Assembly (NCBI GenBank): GCA_002007465.1
Contig: LNAC01001214.1
Coordinates: 63,052-127,051 of the forward strand
DNA: 64,000 bases
DNA from: Ailurus styani
Lineage: Eukaryota; Chordata; Mammalia; Carnivora; Ailuridae
Direction: 5' to 3'
How positions within the stretch are numbered: the stretch's first letter is position 1; each line of letters opens with the position of its first letter. This document shows, piece by piece, positions 47,601 to 58,793 of this stretch. Below the pieces are notes generated by a model. The model ran no database searches, was not told the DNA's origin, and saw nothing but the letters and a program-made list of their open reading frames with translations. Made by a program: the position numbers and the translations under genes.

Positions 47601-50600
47601 ATCTTGCCCCTCCCTCCGAGAAGTGGATCTAACATGTAGCCTACACGTCTCTACTGAGCCAGGGATATGCCAAAGGTTAGGGACTCTCTTCAGGTATTTT
47701 TTGAAACTCCCAGAAATGGTCGCTCTTAAGGCAAGGCTCTTACTCATGTGGGGAATAGGGTTTCTTGGCAGGCAGTTCGTATCCCTCTTGTCTGGTGGAA
47801 TGCCTCTGGAAGTCAGAGGGAAGCCAGCTGGAGGCCAGCTCTACAGGCCTACCTGGAGTGTGCTATCCCCCGGGGAAGGCCACAGGCTTAGTTTCTATGC
47901 CTTTATCTGAGTTGTTCTCTGAGGCTTTCAGGCTGGTCCTCAGCTTTCTAAAAGGGTCCCAGTGGAGGGAAGAAATGAAGGAGGGTGGTGCTAGGATGGG
48001 TCTGTGTCTCTTCCCCTGTGACTTTCTCAGTTCCATTTGTGCTGGTGTATTCATCCTCAGGTGAATGGATGTAGTCACTTACCTCCTCCGTGGATTCTTC
48101 AGAGTGACTTTCCCACCTCATCCCAAGTATCAGTTTAGCTCTCATAGGACAGTCATATTTCCCTTATTTCTCAGTCCTTGGGCCATGCATCACCCTGGCC
48201 CTGCGTCACTATGGCTTATGTGCTTTAATGGCCTGTACGAGGTGGGCAGGAGCATCTGTTGGCTGAGCACTCATGTCTTTGACTCAGTGGACTGGCATCT
48301 TTGAAATGCGTCTGGTGTGCCCCGGGAAGGTCACCCTCGCTGCTGGTTGTGGGCTCCCTGATGGATGATGTGTGCTGACTCAGACTTCAAATTCCGTTTC
48401 AGCCAGGTGCCAGGAGTCCCTGGTGGAGCAGGCCAAATGGAATGTGATGCCAACTTCCCAGAACAGAGCCCTGAGTGCTCGTTGGCTTCCCGGTCAGCCT
48501 TACCCTGGGTCTGCCCCAGTCTAGTTGTCCCCCCTGCCCTCTAGCCTGTTCTGTTCCCCAGTCTCCTGGTCCTGTTAGAAAGAGCTTTGGTACTGAGTGG
48601 TGGGCCTCATCATCAAAAGATTTTAGATGGGCACCACTAAAGATTTAGTGGGTTAAAGTCTCTGCCTTCGGCTCAGGACAGGATCTCAGGTCCTGGGATC
48701 GAGGCCCGCATTGGACTCCCTGCTCGACAAGGAGCCTCCTTCTCCCTCTCTCACTGCCTGCCTCTCAGCCTACTTGTGATCTCTCTCTGTCAAATAAATA
48801 AATAAAATCTTAAAAAAAAAAAAAGATTTTAGTTTCTGGAAGTGCTGTGTGGGCACAAGTTCCCTTACAGGAAGATGTGCCCTCTCTTGCCCTTTGCCGA
48901 TAGCTGGAGCCCTTCACATCCTTTCTCCAGTGGGGGTGATTTATGGAGAGCCGTTCACTCCTATGATGATCTTGTTAGGATCTGGGGACATTCTGGGCCA
49001 TGGAACTGAGTGGGATTCAGTCTTGGACCTTGGTTAGTCCATGGAATGTTGCAGGATGGCCTTTACTGACCTCCTCTTCTCCTCTATACTCAGTTTATTG
49101 CTTCCTGAGGCCTGCATGTCCTTTTCCTACCAGGACTGTGGTTTTTCTAGGTGATATACTTGCGTCTTCTCTGAGGCTCTTTGTTTTGTGAATGCTGTGG
49201 TCTCATGATGCTGAGCTGTGATGAGTATGTAGTAAACCTGTGATGAATGAGTAGCTAAGGGTAGTGTTCTCTGACTTAGCTCTGAGGAGACTTCTGGCTG
49301 GAGTGTGAAGAGAGGGTGGCACAATCTGATAAGGAGAGGGCAGGCTTGCTGCCATTTTGCTGTGGGCATATGTGTGTTCCATTTTCTGAATGTTGATTTC
49401 CTCATTGTTAAAATGGGGGTTTAATGATCTGATGCAAAGGTGGAGTTGGGGAGGATTGCAGGAGACTATGTTATTAGGTCTCCTTCAAGGAGCCATTCCA
49501 CAGAGCCTTCTGCATCTCTTCCCTTCTCTAGTCAGGTGGACTTTCCATCCTTGCACTGCCCTTCCAGTCCACGTGGTTCACATGAGGCTGCTTTCCACTG
49601 CTCTAATTTTTTGCCCCTCTCTGGCAGGAAGAGCTAGAGCATCTGAACCAGGCCAGCGAGGAGATCAACCAGGTGGAGCTGCAGCTGGATGTGAGTGTTG
49701 CTCCTTTTCCTCATACCCTCGGGCTGATCTCAGAGGTGTCTCCTCTCCTATTCAATATGGTGGCGGGGAAGGGGCATGTATGAAAAAAAAAAATAAGAGG
49801 GGCTGGGACCCACTCAAATGCCTTCTTCTGCCCTATGTCCCTATCTCTTTGCCAGGAGGCCAGGACCACCTATCGGAGGATCCTGCAGGAGTCAGCAAGG
49901 AAGCTCAATATGCAGGGCTCCCACTTGGGGAGCTGTATCGAGAAGGCCCGGCCTTACTATGAGGCTCGGCGGCTTGCTAAAGAGGTATGGGCAGCCGATG
50001 AACATTCCAGAACCGCCATGTGCAGAGCCTGGCCCTGGACTCTTCTGTCTTTGTGTGGAGTGTGAGACAGAACACTTTCTCATTTCTTTTTTCTTTTATG
50101 TCTCTTCCCTTTGGTTCATGTCTCTTTTCTTTGCCCATCCCTCCATTCCTTTACCCCTTTCCTCCCCCCCTTCCTTTCTTTTAACACAAATACTGTGGGT
50201 TCATTACTGGAAGACTGTAATGTAACTGCTGTAAAACAAGAAGAAAACCAAAATCACCCCAAATCCTACCATGTGCGTGTTTCATGTTTTTTATACCTAG
50301 GATTTGTTTTAGTCAAGTATGGTAGGGTGACAGACACAGAGACAGCTGCCTTGAAAAGAGAGTTATTACTTAACATTTCCAAGAAGAAAGGTCATGCCAC
50401 ACCAGGTTAGGGACAGAAGGCATGAGTGGAAAGCTTGGCTTAGAGCCTTTATTGTGCTTATAATGGGAAGGATTGGGTAAGGCAGGGTAGGCAACCTCGA
50501 GCAAATTTAGAATTAGATAGCTTGAATAATTGTGGGCTTTGGGCTGTAGGGGTCTCTATGTTTTGGTACCTGGCCCTGGGGTAACCGAGGGCAGGGGAAA

Positions 50601-53578
50601 TATTGGTGTGGTATGTCAGAGTTAGATAAAGGGGTGGTGGGATTTGGATTGTTTGGTTTGCATTTGAGAAGTGTGCTCATAGAGGAGTTTACTGTTTTTA
50701 GGACTTAGCTAGTTCTAGGAGGGCCACAAGGCCCCCAAGATGTCAAAGCATCAAAATATAGAAAATAAAAAGCATGATTAATACAGCACAGATAACCCCT
50801 TAATTTTTTTTTTTTGGTATATATTTTGCCAAAATGAGATGACATGGTATGTGCTATTTTTATTCCTTTATTTTACTTTTATTATGACATGGTTCCATGT
50901 CAAAAATATACATCCATGCTGTCATTTTTAAGAACTGCCAAATATTTCCTTATTATTATTATTATTCATTTAATCAGTTCCCTGTAACTGAAAACTTGGT
51001 TGGTTTCCATTGTTTTGTTTGGTAAGCATGGCTGTGATGACTGTCTCTGAGCGCTTGTCTTACTTCCTTCAGCTTACCTGCTGAACTGGAGTTAATGACA
51101 TCAGGGGTGTACTTTCTGTAAGACTTGGTCCGTGTCGCTAACCACCTTGCAACTAAAGTGGTGGGGATTTTTCTTTGTTCTCCATAGGGCAAAAAAAGCC
51201 AGTGGCCTTTATAAGTGCTTATTTCACACACTTACCGTCTAGTGGCAGTATCATTTTCCAATCTTTGTTTCTACATTTCTTACTTTTAAGTCATAGCCTT
51301 ACAAAATACTCTTTATAGAATATTAGTCTTTTGGCGCTTATGCTCAGTGCTGTTTGGGAAGTGAAGCTGACGTTGCACGGGGCCTTCCTCCTTCTCTTGT
51401 CCTCACCCAAGTGGGGTCTCCATGGGTGGGCGGTGGTCCTTGGGGCTACCCATCCTGATGGCCCTCTCTTCCCAGGCCCAGCAAGAGACCCAGAAGGCAG
51501 CACTGCGGTACGAGCGGGCCGTGAGCATGCACAATGCTGCTCGGGAGATGGTGTTTGTGGCTGAGCAAGGTGTCATGGCTGACAAGAACCGGCTAGACCC
51601 CACGTGGCAGGAGATGCTCAACCACGCCACCTGCAAGGTGAGCCGGCCGTTGCCAGCAGGTCTCCTCAGGTTCAGCTACTTCCTTTGCTCTCCATTCATC
51701 CCATCACCCTCCTGCCTCCTCTCTCTCTCCTCCACCCCAGCCTTTCCTCAAACTTGATTCTGTTTCATGCAAAACCTCTTCCTTGCTCTCTGCCCTGTTT
51801 GGGCTTTGCTAGTATACCTTTTGAAGTGTAATTTGTGTATCTTTTCTCAGCTACTCAGAGGAGAGTGGGGGGTGGGAGGATCCCCGGCATCAGCGCCAGT
51901 TGGCCACCTTCACCTCGTAAAGCTGTTAGTCCATTGGGGTTGTTACAGCAAAATCACATAGACTGGGTGGCTTAAGCGGCAGTTTATTTCTTCTAGTTCT
52001 GCAGGCTAGGAAGTCCAGGCTCAGGTGCAGGCCGATTTGGTATCTGGTTAGGGCCTGCTTCCTGATTCCTAGACAGCTGGAGGTCTTTTCAGTGTGGTGA
52101 AAAAGCTTTCACTGAGGTAGGAGGGGTGAGTGGGAGCTCTCCAGGACCTCTTTTATGAGGGCACTAATCCCATTTAGACCACTCCCCCTGCCATAACCTA
52201 ATCACCTCTCAAAGGGCCTACATCGGATCATCTTCCGATGGTATCCCCTTAGGGGTTAGGATTTCAATATAGAAATTTGCGGGGGATACAAACATTTAGT
52301 CTCTAGCAGCAAATGCCAGCTCCTGAAGGATGGTCATGTCTCGAGAGGCAAAAGCATGGACCCTCGGTCAGTGACGGATGTCCTCTGCCCCATCTGGGTC
52401 AGGTGAATGAAGCAGAGGAGGAGCGGCTTCGTGGTGAGCGGGAGCATCAGCGGGTGACTCGGCTGTGCCAGCAGGCAGAAGCTCGGGTCCAGGCCTTGCA
52501 GAAGACGCTCCGGCGGGCCATTGGCAAGAGCCGCCCCTACTTTGAGCTCAAAGCCCAGTTCAGCCAGATTCTGGAGGTAGGGGAGGAGTGGGAAGGGGGG
52601 AGGGTATGTGAATAGGCAGGAAGGGAACAGGCATGGAGAGTGAGGGCAGTTAGAGGGGATGTCGGTGCCTTTCCGGGCCATCTGCCAGACCAGCGTGGTG
52701 GGACAGGTGGTGGGAACGACCCACAGGAATGGGAGTTGGGCTTGGAGAATAGGTGTTGGTGGAGAATGGAGTTGAAAGGAGGTAAATGAGAAAAAGTGGG
52801 AATTGGGAAACCAGGGAGAATGGGGATCAGGAACTGGCCAGACTGGGACAGGGAATAGTGGGGAGAGGAGGAGTGGATGGGAATGAAGACCTGGCGGGAA
52901 GGTCTTAGAAGGTAGGGCTTAGGTGAGGAGCAGGGCAGGGAGGCTGGGGAAGAGGAATCCAAAGAGGAAGACTGAAAGGGGCTGGGCTGGGTGGGGTAGA
53001 GCCTGCAGGTTTGTGTTGGGTGGTCTGGGAAAGGAGGCACTGTGCAGAGTGCTCATGGGTCTGAAGGGATCAGCTCTAGGAGACATGGAGAGTGGCCTGC
53101 TGGATCACCTCATTCTGTTCTCCTTCTGCAGGAGCACAAGGCCAAGGTGACAGAGCTGGAGCAGCAGGTGGCCCAGGCCAAGACTCGCTATTCAGTTGCC
53201 CTGCGCAACTTGGAGCAGATCAGCGAGCAGATTCATGCACGGCGCCGGGGCCAGCCCCCTCATGCCCCAGGCCAGCGGCGCTCCTCCCCTGTGGGGGCAG
53301 AGGCTGGGCCTGATGGTGGGGAGGATGGGGACAGTGGGATCATCGAGGGGGCTGAAGGTGGGGTCCTGGAGGAGGGCAGTAGCCTAGGGCCTGGGCCTGC
53401 CCCCGACACAGACACGCTTAGCCTGCTGAGTCTACGCACGGTAGCCTCGGACCTACAGAAGTGTGACTCTGTGGAGCACCTACGGGGCCTCTCAGACCAC
53501 ACGAGTCTGGATGGCCAGGAGCTGGGTTCCCGGAGTGGGGGCCGTGGGGGCCGCCACCAGCGCAGCATCAGCCTGTAG
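44628..53578 (+). CDS. SH3BP5L: SH3BP5L, SH3BP5-like coiled-coil Rab11 exchange-factor family protein
   Basis: Six coding exons: 44628-44810, 49628-49690, 49856-49984, 51476-51637, 52403-52576, 53132-53578. Every intron falls between codons (phase 0) and has GT-AG ends; the protein is 385 residues against about 393 in human. The start MAEFRPVPGG matches the family. Order of parts: acidic, low-complexity N-terminus (residues 1-57), long coiled-coil bundle (about 58-270; EELEHLNQASEEINQVELQL, EARTTYRRILQ, KARPYYEARR, SRPYFELKAQF), then a Ser/Gly/Pro-rich tail with LSLLSLRTVASDLQKCDSVEHL and RHQRSISL at the end. The related SH3BP5 and its worm homologue act as guanine nucleotide exchange factors for Rab11; this and JNK/SH3 binding are family knowledge. 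The 3' UTR runs about 1.4 kb. The first intron is 4.8 kb. Confidence 0.97.
46400..46555. repeat. MER5A-like remnant in SH3BP5L intron 2
   Basis: 'gttcaataaagtaactgatagc' to 'cagagtcctattgga', similar to MER5A. An MIR-like stretch precedes it at about 45990-46110. Confidence 0.6.
48627..48820 (+). mobile_element. Can-SINE (sense), degraded head
   Basis: Inside the first coding-exon-flanking intron of SH3BP5L. Tail motif 'cctacttgtgatctctctctg' and 'aaataaataaataaaatctt' with an A-run; flanked by AAAAGATTTTAG at 48615-48626 and 48821-48832. The 5' head is scrambled ('gggcaccactaaagatttag'). Confidence 0.9.
50210..51290. other. SH3BP5L intron, unassigned sequence
   Basis: Part of the intron between 49984 and 51476. 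It looks AT-rich and repeat-derived (50760-50990 resembles old L1 or similar), with no exon evidence. Confidence 0.4.
51925..52315 (-). repeat. MaLR-like LTR remnant in SH3BP5L intron
   Basis: 'cacatagactgggtggcttaag', 'gggcactaatcccattt' and 'ggggttaggatttcaatata' are typical of antisense mammalian LTR (MLT/MST-type) copies. The family name is tentative. Confidence 0.5.
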
Positions 53579-55005
53579 TCCAAGCTCAGGGTGGCTTGTT
53601 CCTCGTATCACCACTGGCTCACGTAGGGCCAGACAGGCTCCAAGCTCCTTCTCCTCAGGTCCTTGCTTCCCTTGGAGAGGTTAGTTTGGCCCTTGTCTGT
53701 GGTGGATTTCTCTCTGTCCCAGCCCTCCCAGCTCCCTCCTTGAAGGTGGCAGCTCTCTTTGCCTTACGCTTTCAGAAGGCTTTTCTCTGGCTCTCACATT
53801 TGCCCTCTCCCTGCTAGCTCCTCATGGTCTGATGCCCTTTGCTGCCCCCTTTCTGCTTTCCTTCCATCTGTCTGGCTTTCCCCTCAGGTAACTTGGTCTA
53901 GAAGGCACAGGGAAGCCCACCAGAGGAGGTGGGTGTGGGACCCGAGTCCTGGCATCTTGGCCCCCTTGCTTGAGGGAATAGGTATCTCTTCCACCTCCCC
54001 ATCTCCTGAGGTCTAGAGATGCTACAGAGCTTTCTTGGCAGCCCTGTGCCCTAGACTTAGAACCTAAAATGCTCTGTAGGACTGTGTGCCTCTGGGAAAC
54101 ACTACCGATCCCTACAGTGCTCCCTCCTCATGACCTAAGCCACTTTGCTGTGTGTGCCACAAAGCAGGACTTGAAGGGTATCATGTCAGAGAAGGTGAAA
54201 CCCAACCCCACTGTCAACACAGAGGACACCACCTGCTCCAAATAGCCTCCCATGTGCATGGTGTTTTCCCCAGCTGGGCTGGGCTGTTAACGTTGCTAAG
54301 GTGCTAGTGGGTCTCTAACAGTGTCCATGTTGGGAGGTGGACATGTAATGAGGTCCTGATGGTTGAGGCCCTTGCCATTCCTGCTGTAGAGTTGGGTTTA
54401 CTTTTTCTGGGTAGAGGATGTTGAGCTGAATCTCAGCACCCTCCTGTGGGGTGGAGTTAGGGAATTTGGTGCTCAGTTGCTCTCCCTCTCTCTTTCCCAA
54501 ACCAAATAATACCTACTCCAGGATCCTTTGGGGAAATGCTCAAGTCTGGGTGCAGAGCCTTCTCTGATGCAGGGAGGGGTTGCCCTGGGGTGAGGGGACC
54601 CACCCTCCATGGGGAGCAGCTCTGGGTGTTTGGTGGTGCTCCAGGCTATATGGCGGGGGGCAAGGTGGGGAAGCCACACTAGATGCGGGTGCCTTGGGAG
54701 AACTGGTCCTTCCTCCTTTCTCACCCTAAGAGGTCTGAGAGCTGGACTCTGGGCAGGTCAGCTTGTGTCTAGGCCTTTGTGCTGCTGCTGTCAACTGGGA
54801 GGAGTGGGCTTTCATATGGAGGGTGTCTCCCTGTGCTAAGGTGGTCACTATGAGAACCGCTGGGTTTGAGGTGGCCATGGGTGAAGGGAAGAAAGGGAGG
54901 GAGGCCGTGGGCATGCGTGTGTGCATGTGCTGGGGGAGTGTGTGTGTGTGAGAGAGTGTGAGTGTGAGAGAGAGAAAGGAAAGGGTATGCCCCCGGTTTT
55001 ATTTA
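53579..55005 (+). other. SH3BP5L: SH3BP5L 3' UTR
   Basis: From the stop codon to the first good poly(A) signal. A GT/GAGA-rich stretch lies at 54937-54977. No other gene is seen on either strand. Confidence 0.8.
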
Positions 55006-55011
55006 AATAAA
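55006..55011 (+). terminator. SH3BP5L: SH3BP5L poly(A) signal
   Basis: AATAAA followed within 50 bases by a GT-rich tract, 1.43 kb after the stop codon. Confidence 0.9.
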
Positions 55012-55034
55012 ATAGTTTATGTAACAGTAATGTT

Positions 55035-55840
55035 TGCTGTCCCTGTCAGGGGAGGGAGGAAGAGAAGGGCAGAGTGTGTGTGTGTGGGGCTCTTGTTGGG
55101 GGAGTCAGGGCAGGGGAGATGCCCCCTCTTCCCACCTTTCAGGCAAGGAGAGGTCTGCAGGGTGGAGAGGACATTGTCAGCCACTGGTGGTCCAGAAAAG
55201 ATGAGGGTGCCAGTCCTGGGTGTTTCTGGACGTGAGCATGAAGGAAGGGGAGGGACAGAAGTAGGGTTGTAAGAGACTTAAATTTCAGATAGCGTTTTTG
55301 CCTCCTGCAGTGTTTAGGACATAATACTAAGTTTTTTTGTTGTCTATCTAAAATTTAATAGAGGTGAAAGGTGACACTCAAATCACGACTTGACCTGTTG
55401 TGGGGTGCAAAGGATTTGAGTGTGTTTGGACCCACAGCATGTAAAATATCTAGTGGAAACAGGTTGGGGCGGGATGAGAACTTCGGGAACCATGGACAGA
55501 GTGAAAGCTTTAGATCGAGCACCGTCAGCTCCAGCCCCAGAGGTGCACCTACATTTTGAACCAGGTGAGGAGGGGGTCAGCCAAGGGATGGAAAAGGCAC
55601 TGCCAGGAAGGTGGGCAGGAGACCTATTGGAAACTTGTTGGGAAATGGGTGTCCTGAAGACCCTTGAGCAGTAGAGTGAAGGCAGAAGTTGGGATGGAAG
55701 GGCAGAGCAGTGACCCTGGTGATCTTAGATGGCAGATGGGCCATCAGGAGCCACTGTGTTCTGAACATGCACTGCTTACCTTTTGATAGGTACTGTCCGG
55801 GTGTGAGACTACCTTTCCTAACCTGGCCTTTTTTTTTTTT
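55035..55840. other. Intergenic, no feature recognised
   Basis: G-rich sequence downstream of SH3BP5L without a recognisable gene; T-run at 55830-55845. Confidence 0.45.
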
Positions 55841-55845
55841 TTTTA

Positions 55846-56195
55846 AACAAACTTATTTTTCTCATAGTTCCAGAGGATAAAAGCCCAAGGTCAGGCTTCA
55901 GCTTGGTCAGTAGGATTAATTCCTTCTGATGGTTGTAAGGGAAGGATCTGTTCCAGGTCTCCTTGACTCGCAGATATGTCTTCTCCCAGTGTCTTCATCT
56001 TCCCTGTGTTACGTGTCTGTTCAGATTTCTCTCTTATAATGATACCAGTCATATAGGATCAGGGTTCACCCTAATGACCTCATTTTATTTTAATAACCCT
56101 GCAAGGACCCTGTCTCCGAATACAGTCATGTTCTGACTAGATTACAACTTCAGCATTTGAATTCTGAGGGAGACAGTTCAGTCCATAACAGCACA
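55846..56195 (-). repeat. MaLR-like LTR remnant
   Basis: Antisense copy of the same general LTR class as 51925-52315: 'tttctcatagttccagagg', 'ggttcaccctaatgacctcatttt', and an end at 'cagttcagtccataacagc'. Confidence 0.5.
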
Positions 56196-57389
56196 AAAGC
56201 ACGTCATCACTATAAACAATGTAAATGGTATCTGATCCTGTTTCCATTGCAACATCACTGGATTTAATCAGCCATTTTGCTTATTGGAATGCCCTTCAAC
56301 TGACCTCTCTTCCTAATTGAGAAATAAAGTATGGTAAGGTAGATGGGTGCCAAAATATTCCCTTTATTACTGGAAAAGTTATGAGAATACGTGGCCTATG
56401 TCCTTGGGCAATAGGCTTTCTCAGATGACACCCCAGGGTCATACATCTTACCTAGTCCTGCAAGTCTCTTGGTGTGAAAGAGCCCCAGAAAAGAAGGGCT
56501 GGCTGTGCCCAGTTTTCTTCACCAAATCACCTTCTAGATAAGAGTGGAGAGCAGGAGCGTTAAGAGCTAATGGTGCTGCTTCCATGTGGAAGAAAGCAGG
56601 CATAGCAAATATGCTCCTCCCCCTCCCCCCGCCAACCCTATTCTAGTCTTGTACTTGTCCAGTGTGACTTCGTGGCAGGCAAGAGTGTTTACCCGTTCCC
56701 ACAACAACCTTATGAGGTAGGTAGCACATGATTGTCTTTTCACAGATATGAGTACAGGCATAGTGGGGATGCCTGGTTTGCCCCTAGCCTTGTAGAAGGT
56801 AATGGAGGCATTCAGACTCGAGTCCACAGGGACCGGAGGTGAGAAAGTGGAGTGGGTGGAGTCACCTCTCAGGAAGTTTTACTGGGGAGGGGAGCTGAGA
56901 AATATCAGGAAGGTCAAAGAATTTTGTTGTTTTAAAATGAGCAAGAGATGGTCAAATTGAGGAGATGTTTCATTTCCCCCATTCCTGTACAATGTCAGAA
57001 CACTGAGTGGTATTCTGAACTATGTCCTCCCCGTGAGCAGTTGGACCTGTCTCTGCAGCACTTAATACATGCCTGGCACTTAAATGTCCAGTAAACATAC
57101 CTTTCCATTTCTCCCCTCCCCCTAGTCCAAATCTATGCCAGGCTACTTTGTTAGACTGTCGTTAGGAGGTCAACATCTGTATCCACAGCCCTGTGATTAT
57201 ATCTCCACATCTTCAGGGGGGGCATTCTCGAATTTCTCTAAACTCCAATTTACCTGTAAAATGAGAAAATCTAGGTACCTAACACTATGCCAGGTCAACG
57301 AGTGTTAGCCACAATGATCCGTAACAGCTTCCAGACACAATGAACTTCACATTAGGAAGCCTCCTTCGGTCTAGTGCTAGAGGAGGCCT
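56196..57389. other. Intergenic with an MIR-like remnant
   Basis: 56695-56830 resembles MIR ('acaaccttatgaggtaggtagc'). Nothing else recognised. Confidence 0.5.
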
Positions 57390-57610
57390 TCTCTTTCCTC
57401 TCCTCTCCTCTCTCCTCTCTCCTCTCTCCTCTCTCCTCTCTCCTCTCTTCTCTCTTCTTCCCTCTCTCCTCTCTCCTCTCTCCTCTCCTCCCCTCTCCTC
57501 CACTCTTCTCTCCTCTCCTCTCCTCCACTCCCCTCCCCTCTCCTGTCCTCTCCTCTCTTCTCCTTTCCTTTCCTTTCTTCCTCCCTTCCTTCCCTTCCTT
57601 CCCTTCTTTT
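57390..57610 (+). repeat. Polypyrimidine (TCTCC)n tract
   Basis: About 220 bases almost free of purines on the + strand, built from TCTCC, TCTCCTC, TTCC and CTTCCTT units. Confidence 0.97.
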
Positions 57611-58406
57611 AATAAAAGTCCCAATGAAGTTTGGGTTTACCTTTTGTAGTCTCCCTTAACTTTGCCTCTTACGTGAAGATGGGCGTCTCAGGTTGTCATG
57701 GTCCTGCTTGGTCGGCAGAGGGCAGCAGCCACCAGAAAGCGAATAGAGAGCAATCTGAGTCAGCTGGGTCCTGGTCCTGGTTTTCTTGCAGGCCTGTGAG
57801 GTTTGCCTCCTTGACATTTGGCAGGTGGTGCTGGGAACCTAGAGGGGTAGGAGATGGGGTGTGTGCATCAGGGTCCAACCCCGTCTGTCCCCACGTGGTC
57901 TTCTTGCATCCCTGATGTGCTTGGGATGGTCTGTTGTGTGTGAAACTGCTTCAGGTCCAGGGGGGCACCAGCTCATTTGAAGCCAGATGTTCTGTGCTTC
58001 TTGATGTCCTGTTCTCAGAACTCACCTCCTCTTTTGTCCTCCTTAGTGCCTTGTCCCTCTACCCTTCCTCTGCCTCCTTGCCAAGAGAGTCCCCTCTTGG
58101 GAAGTCCCTTTGGCTTCCCTCTACCACGACTCCTGAGCCTTGGGCTTCCTCTTTGTCCACCATCCCTGAGTCCCAGGCTGCCACACTGCATCATACCCTG
58201 AATTAAGGGAACCAGGGGACCATTTTGCTGGCTGGCAAAAGGCTATGTCGTTTATTAAATATTTAGCAGGATCTTTTGGATCCTGTTAGAGTTACAAACA
58301 TTGTGGTAGGGCTTGTTAGGAATACCAGGAAGTATAGTAATTGTGGGTTGGACATTCAGTTAAGGAACACAGGTGGATATAGGTAACAGGTGATACAGGG
58401 TAGTAA
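57611..58406. other. Intergenic, no feature recognised
   Basis: No gene seen; ordinary unique or old sequence. Confidence 0.45.
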
Positions 58407-58416
58407 ACAAATAGAT

Positions 58417-58783
58417 GTTTGTTTTATTTTATTTATTTTAAAGATTTATTTATTTAAAGAGAGAAGAGGGGAGGGACAGAGGGAGAGGGGGAGAGAGAAT
58501 CTCAGACTCCCCATTGAGCTTGGAGCCTGACTTGGGGCTCTAATCTTATGACCCTGAGATCATAACCTGAGCTGAAACCAAGAGTCTGATGCTTTTTTTT
58601 CTTAAAGATTTTATTTATTTATTTGACAGACACAGCAAGAGAGGGAATACAAGGAGGAGTGGGAGAGGAAGCAGGCTTCTTGCCGAGCAGGGAACCCAAT
58701 GCGGGGCTCGATCCCAGAACCCTGGAATCATGACTTGATCTGAAGGCAGACGCTTAACTGACTGAGCCACCCAGATGTCCCAG
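58417..58783 (-). mobile_element. Can-SINE dimer (antisense)
   Basis: Two Can-SINE units in the same orientation: one from 58430 lacking its head at 58590, and a complete one from about 58597 to 58783, ending 'gagccacccagatgtccc'. A single perfect ten-base duplication ACAAATAGAT (58407-58416 and 58784-58793) flanks the pair, so they appear to have entered together. Confidence 0.85.
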
Positions 58784-58793
58784 ACAAATAGAT

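Noticed and set aside
57340..57649. Several overlapping frames of about 90 codons
   Set aside because: Translations of the polypyrimidine simple repeat.
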